Shown piece after piece: positions 59,254 to 64,000 of a stretch of DNA of 64,000 bases. This DNA is from Apostichopus japonicus (taxonomy: Eukaryota; Echinodermata; Holothuroidea; Aspidochirotida; Stichopodidae), in the NCBI RefSeq assembly GCF_037975245.1, contig NC_092571.1, positions 7,730,501 to 7,794,500 of the forward strand. Reading direction: 5' to 3'. The notes beneath the pieces are model-generated. The model saw only the letters and a program-made list of their open reading frames with translations. It was not told the DNA's origin and made no database searches. The translations under genes and the position numbers were made by a program. How positions within the stretch are numbered: the stretch's first letter is position 1; every line of letters starts with the position of its first letter.

Positions 59254-60182
59254 GTAAGTGATTATTGAAGGTAAAGGCCTTCCTGGGTCTTCTAAGTTTG
59301 TCACATAATTGCCAGGAAGTTGATTGTAAACATCAGGTACAAAGTTGCACAGAAGTGCACACAGTAATGTCTGACAAAGCCATTAAAAATTGTGTAAAAC
59401 TGGAATTCATTTGCATTTTTGAATGAATTATTGAAGGGAAGATTCAGTCACAGTTTGTGCAAAGCAAAGTCATTCAATTTTGCTTTCTTTTTAACGCAAC
59501 TATGGCAAGATTGTTTATATGGTTATCATGTATTTACTGCACAAAGAACGAGTCGATTACGTAGTCGACATAATGGATATTGCTTTTTCGGCATTTGTAA
59601 TTAATGGAATTCGTGTGTTATCAGACAAGAGTTTGCAGGTATCACCTCTGCCTAAATGGCATTACCCCTCATATTGCTCACGATTTCATGGACTAAACCT
59701 AAAACTTTTAAATTCTGGCTTGCCAATCCTTACAACTTATAAGTTGACAAGGTGAGGGCCTCCATGTTGAAAATTCTGCTACATCTTTTACCAGTCATTC
59801 TTCTTTGGTAAAAGTGTGTCTTGTCAAAGAAGTCATCTATCCACCCCCACACCATCGTTGCCAGTTTCGGCATTTTAAAAGCCCAAATTGATGATTTTTA
59901 TATATTTTTATTCTTGGTCATTTATTGAATGACTACCAAATTTTAGGAACATTTATAGCTGCGAATTGTTGAATTCTCCCAAAGAGTTGGTTAGAGTTTG
60001 GCTTTTATCAGGTCAATTTTTTCTAGCAGGCTTGGAGATCTTTGATATTGTATACACTACATACCCTCACCACCACTTTCAGCAACAATATACAAAAGAG
60101 GAAACTTTCATCACTCAAATAGGTTATTCCATAGTTTTGGTGATTTCTCTGCAACGTTGTTGTATACATCCAAACGTTGAGA

Positions 60183-60545
60183 GCAATTATGTGGTTAAGG
60201 CAGTGGACCTGTGATCAAAGGTTTGCAGGTTTGAGTCCTGGCCAGATTATTATGTGTGTCCTTGTGCAAAGTACTTTGCCTCCATTGCCTCTCTTCACCC
60301 AGGTGTATCAATGGGGACTTGCCAGGTAACATGTACAGTAAATATAGGTGCCTGGTGCTGGTTTGCGGCTGCACCCTATGGGAAGTCCCCCGGGGGACAA
60401 AAGATGCGGTGCACTGTAGTGCCTGGGCAGGAGAGATTGTTTGATTTGTGCACACTTTGCTGTGTGACAAGTTACTAATGACCAGTGGTAATTTGTTAAG
60501 TCATGTGAGGGGGCCTTGGCCTCAAACAATATTGTAAACCTTCAA
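60183..60545 (+). mobile_element. tRNA-derived SINE
   Basis: GTGGTTAAGGCAGTGG (60191-60206) and GGTTTGAGTCC (60228-60238) are box A and B of a Leu/Ser-like head. The body continues to about 60545. It sits in the first coding intron of the TNFR-like gene. Confidence 0.65.
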
Positions 60546-60746
60546 CTTCAAACTCATAGACCGACTATAGATAGTAGTTAGGATCTACATAAGGCATAGT
60601 GCTCTGTGTTAGACCTATAATTTAACAATGTGAAAGTATTTTGACATGGCATCTAGTGGAGCTCCTGCCAACAATTCATCAGGGCAAAATTTTATGATTA
60701 TTAATAGCAGATTTTTGATGAAGAACATATTTTCTCCTTCCAACAG

Positions 60747-60794
60747 CTGATTATAGCAGTAACATCGAATTGTGGCGATCTTGTCTCAGCTGTG
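60747..60794 (+). CDS. TNFR-like receptor, exon 2 (signal peptide end)
   Basis: The acceptor tccaacag and donor GTATGT bound 48 bp, phase 0-0: LIIAVTSNCGDLVSAV. With exon 1 this makes a 9+16-residue leader having an N-terminal polar stretch and a hydrophobic core (LCTVLLIIAV), which is expected for a secreted or membrane protein. Confidence 0.6.
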
Positions 60795-61978
60795 GTATGT
60801 CAACATTCTTTCATAAATGTGATAATTAACAGCAAATAATACTTGTTTCGTAAATGTTCTATTCATGATTGACTCCCAATACAAGCCGTGCAGGTTTGAA
60901 GTAGTTAACGAGTTCAAGTAGCTGCTTGCATTTATTGCAATGTGACTTTGCCTAACATTTACCAACATAAATGGTGGAACATTGTATGTTTCTTACATCA
61001 ATATTACATAGGATGCTTTAACTCATGGAAAAGGTGGTTACTTTTGTAAACCGACAATGTTTCATTCAGGGTTTTAGGTTGATATTGATTAGGGTGTTGG
61101 TAACTTATGGAGAAGGAGCTATGCAGGTAAGATGGATGGCATCCCACTTACAGGCTTACCGCTTGAGTTACAGAACTAAGGTATCATAAACCATGTGAAG
61201 AGCTGATACTTTTGGGATCATGATGACACAGCTCTGATTATAGTAAAGGTATTACAGTGTATGGTAATTTCCGTGTGTCCCTTTTCTGTGTTTGCTTTCA
61301 TAATGGCTACTCATACTGTTCTTATATGCATTGATAGACACTGTAGCTGCAGTGTAACCACTTTCTTTGTTGTCAATTCTAATCCACACAAACCACAGTG
61401 CAAACAACTCTATTTTTGTACAGTGAATTTTGTATGCTGAGGCTCTTTGACGAATTATGTCACCCATTTATCATGGAAATCCTATAAAAATGTCAGATGA
61501 ATTTTTCCGCACTATGAGTCAAAATAACGGCGAAACGACAAAGTTGAAGATAAAATGACATCACAGAGCCAAGTCAAAGAGACCATGATATAAAATTTTT
61601 AACCTTTAAAAGATCCATGTATAAACTGCTTGAGAAAATAAAGAGTACCACACTACTTAGTTTAGTTGTAAGTGATAAAATACAACCAGCTCTTTTTTCT
61701 ATGATAATGGTCTATTTCGGAAATTATTGCACTTAACCACAGAGGTGACCCACCCAGAAATGGAAATACTGTGAGGAAGTGGAAAATAAATTTGATTTAT
61801 TCGTATGCCTTTCCATCGACTGAAAATGTGTCATCTTGCAACCTGCTAACATTCAGATTGGTATTTTGACTATTGGTGAAGTCCTGAGTGATGCTGAGGG
61901 CATCATGCCACAGTATGATATGTGCTAACTCTATTCCTTTTTTATATTTTTAATTGTGATTTTCTTGTTCATTTCTAG

Positions 61979-62091
61979 GGATGCGACGAATTAGATTATA
62001 ATACGGACTACACAGAAGACTGTAAGGGCAGCAGTGTCACATTTGCATACTGTCCACCTGGGAAGAGATTGACAGACCCATGCGAAGGATC
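61979..62091 (+). CDS. TNFR-like receptor, exon 3 (first cysteine-rich part)
   Basis: The acceptor catttctag opens in phase 0: GCDELDYNTDYTEDCKGSSV, then TFAYCPPGKRLTDPCEGS, ending in phase 2 before GTAAGT. The CPPGKRLTDPC run is typical of TNF-receptor cysteine-rich domains. Four cysteines are present. The exon sits directly after the leader, so the CRD starts at the mature N terminus. Confidence 0.75.
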
Positions 62092-62329
62092 GTAAGTCAT
62101 CAATCGTAGGAAAGCCAGCCAAACTCAGTAATAACATCAGTTTTCGCTCAAGGCGAAGTGAAATGAAAACAGATTAGTAAAAACTATGAAACTGTAGACA
62201 GCTTGACAAGCAACTATCTGAGTTAGACATATAAAAAATTAATAGAGTCAAAGTAGACTGAAATAGCATAACTTCGGAAATGAAAGGGCTACAGAGAATC
62301 GGAGATAAACTACAGGTGCGGAAGTATGT

Positions 62330-62635
62330 AACAATTGTGCAGAAAGTGTAACAACTGTAACGAGTGTGTAATAACTGTGCAGAAGGGTGTAACAAATGTA
62401 CAGAGGGTGTATTAACTGCAGAAGGGTGTGACAAACTGTGCAGATGGGTGTAACAACTATGCAGAAGGGTGTGACAACTGTGTAGAAGGGTGTATCAACT
62501 GTGTAGAAGGGTGTAACAACTGTGTAGAAGGGTGTAACAACTGTACAGAGGGTGTATTGACTGCAGAAGGGTGTGACAAACTGTGCAGAAGGGTGTAACA
62601 ACTGTGCAAAAGGGTGTAGCATGTTTAAGTAAGTG
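62330..62635. repeat. Minisatellite, unit about 20-21 bp, in an intron
   Basis: About 14 units of aagggtgtaacaactgtgca, with variants (gtgacaaactg, tgtattgactg), lie in the intron between exons 3 and 4 of the TNFR-like gene. Minus-strand open frames here (62174-62622) are low-complexity artefacts. Confidence 0.92.
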
Positions 62636-62765
62636 GGTGTCTGAGTATAATGTTTGGGGATATTCAGAGGTTTTGTTACTGTGTAAGTGTTATGTTATAT
62701 TCATTATTTTATGCTTTCTCCATTGGAAAATCACTTGTTTATGTCCTTGATTTGTTGTTTCATAG

Positions 62766-62868
62766 ATGTGACTATTGCCCAACCGGACAGTACCAAAACA
62801 GTTATAACACCTGTGAGACTTGCAGAAACTGTACGACCCGGGCGGATTGTGACAAATGTGATGGACAC
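62766..62868 (+). CDS. TNFR-like receptor, exon 4 (second cysteine-rich part)
   Basis: The acceptor tttcatag opens in phase 2 and completes a serine codon; it then reads CDYCPTGQYQNSYNTCETCR, NCTTRADCDKCDGH, ending in phase 0 before GTAAGT. Seven cysteines in the C..CP.G.Y......C..C..C......C..C arrangement are diagnostic of TNFR CRDs, which bind trimeric TNF-family ligands outside the cell. No transmembrane segment or death domain of this gene lies in the window; the gene continues past 64000. Confidence 0.85.
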
Positions 62869-64000
62869 GTAAGTCCTAGTACAGGAAATATCTGCTCTAC
62901 TTTAGCTTCAAGGTGTAGTTTGCATTGAGTTGTATAACTCTGCACCATTGTGACTTCTCCATATTCATATTCACACACATGGACTTTAACCACATGATTC
63001 CTTCTGGGAGCTTCAGCCCCTCCCCCCCCCCAACTCTCGAACAGCATCATTGGAAGCTTATCCCCTCCCCTGGCAGACAGAAAATTTTAAAAAAATCTGA
63101 GTCTGTGGAACACAAATATATTATATGTTTGCGGTACAAGCAGTTGAAAGATTCTTCAACATTGTTTCAAATATAGTAACGTTTCGCATCTTGAGTCTAA
63201 CTAGGAGATCTGTGTGGTAAAGGTTTCATGGCTGAATTCAAATTAGCATGTTACTATAACCATTGAATCCAATACAGATTATTGTCTGTCTAACAAGTTT
63301 AATTGATGATTAATGCATTTGTTTTCTTTTTCTTTTTCATTTTCGGAACCCTTGAATCTATTGCCTCATTCCACCACTCTTATCAACACCATTTGGGGGA
63401 CGAAGGTTGTGAGTATATAGTTATCTTTCCATTAAAGCTCAGACTGACAAATGCAACACAAATTTGCAACATTTTTAAAGTTCCAGTAAGGTGTGACCTT
63501 ATTTCTCTCGAGTCCGAGGGATGTGATATTGATGTTCTTGAGGTCAAAATGTGCAAATCTTGACCTTAAGAAAGTGTGTGTGCATGATAGGCTACATTTA
63601 CATTATGAGTCAGACCCCCTCGTCAGTGTTCAGCAGTAAACTGATGTTGAACCCTTGTCTGGTTACATTAAGTCCTGTGAGATGAGCAGTGCCATTACTA
63701 AAGCCTATTACTGTTGTGTCAAATTACAAACATCAATTGGAAGTTAAAGGTCATGGCTCGTAGCTCATTCACCAGCTGCATTTACATTATAAATTTAACG
63801 CTGAGTGCAGGGTCTGATCCTCCCTCAATGCTAAGTCTCTCTCAAATCATGATGTCTGATCTGCATTTATGTTAAAAATTGCCTATTAAAGTCTCATTAC
63901 ATGTTTGCCAAATTTAAACTTCGCCTTTCAAGCTTACTGCACTGAAAGCTCATTGAAAATGACACCCTTCTATGCAATTTCCATATCAATATTCATTATT
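62869..64000. other. Start of the next TNFR-like intron, no exon seen
   Basis: I find no further cysteine-rich exon. The frame at 63303-63563 lacks an acceptor and a recognisable domain. Confidence 0.45.

Noticed and set aside
60183-60260. Functional tRNA gene
   Set aside because: tRNA-like head only; stems are imperfect and a SINE body continues to about 60545.
62174-62622. Minus-strand Thr/Pro/His-rich frames
   Set aside because: Low-complexity translation of the 20-21-bp minisatellite.
63303-63563. Candidate further exon of the TNFR-like gene
   Set aside because: No AG acceptor at a suitable place, no cysteine-rich pattern, and the phase is not supported.

Overview
This is a eukaryotic, AT-rich, intron-containing and transposon-dense window. 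The genes are animal innate-immunity or apoptosis types (death domains, a TNF-receptor-like cysteine-rich ectodomain), and the repeats are tRNA-derived SINEs, a CR1/L2-like LINE end, hAT-like elements and a pogo-like transposon with a PHD finger. I infer an invertebrate deuterostome. An echinoderm such as a sea cucumber is a guess that the sequence does not prove.

Layout. (1) 1-11752 is one copy of a long direct duplication whose partner is 45623-56829. Each copy starts with a terminal exon coding for a death-domain-like fold, followed by a GTAC-rich minisatellite, a SINE, a small MITE and a LINE tail. Each copy has its own later transposon insertions, and the partner supplies the empty site. 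(2) 11753-31000 is mostly repeats: nonautonomous elements with 8-bp target duplications, a probable unrecognised minus-strand gene end near 17.7-19.4 kb, a composite element (21507-28506) split by a 5-kb pogo-like transposon (23245-28293), and a 2.3-kb hAT-like element (28539-30884). (3) 32847-46186 reads best as one plus-strand death-domain gene: a 21-codon first coding exon, a death-domain exon, then ten small cassette exons all bounded by phase-1 introns (45, 39, 84, 78, 78, 78, 84, 36, 36, 36 bp), and three possible C-terminal ends, one of them the second death-like domain at 45852-46186. Five of the cassettes sit in a tandem array with a period of about 335 bp, and a 99-bp minisatellite of about 28 units lies in the intron before it. 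(4) 59227 to the window end is the 5' part of a TNFR-like receptor gene (signal peptide over two exons, two cysteine-rich exons); the rest lies beyond the window.

The parts fit a locus of duplicated death-fold signalling genes next to a TNFR-like receptor. The strongest observations are the symmetric cassette-exon array and the terminal death-like exon, which differs by about 12% between the two copies while much of the surrounding noncoding DNA is nearly identical. All exon joins are read from splice-site motifs and reading phase only; no transcript evidence was available.
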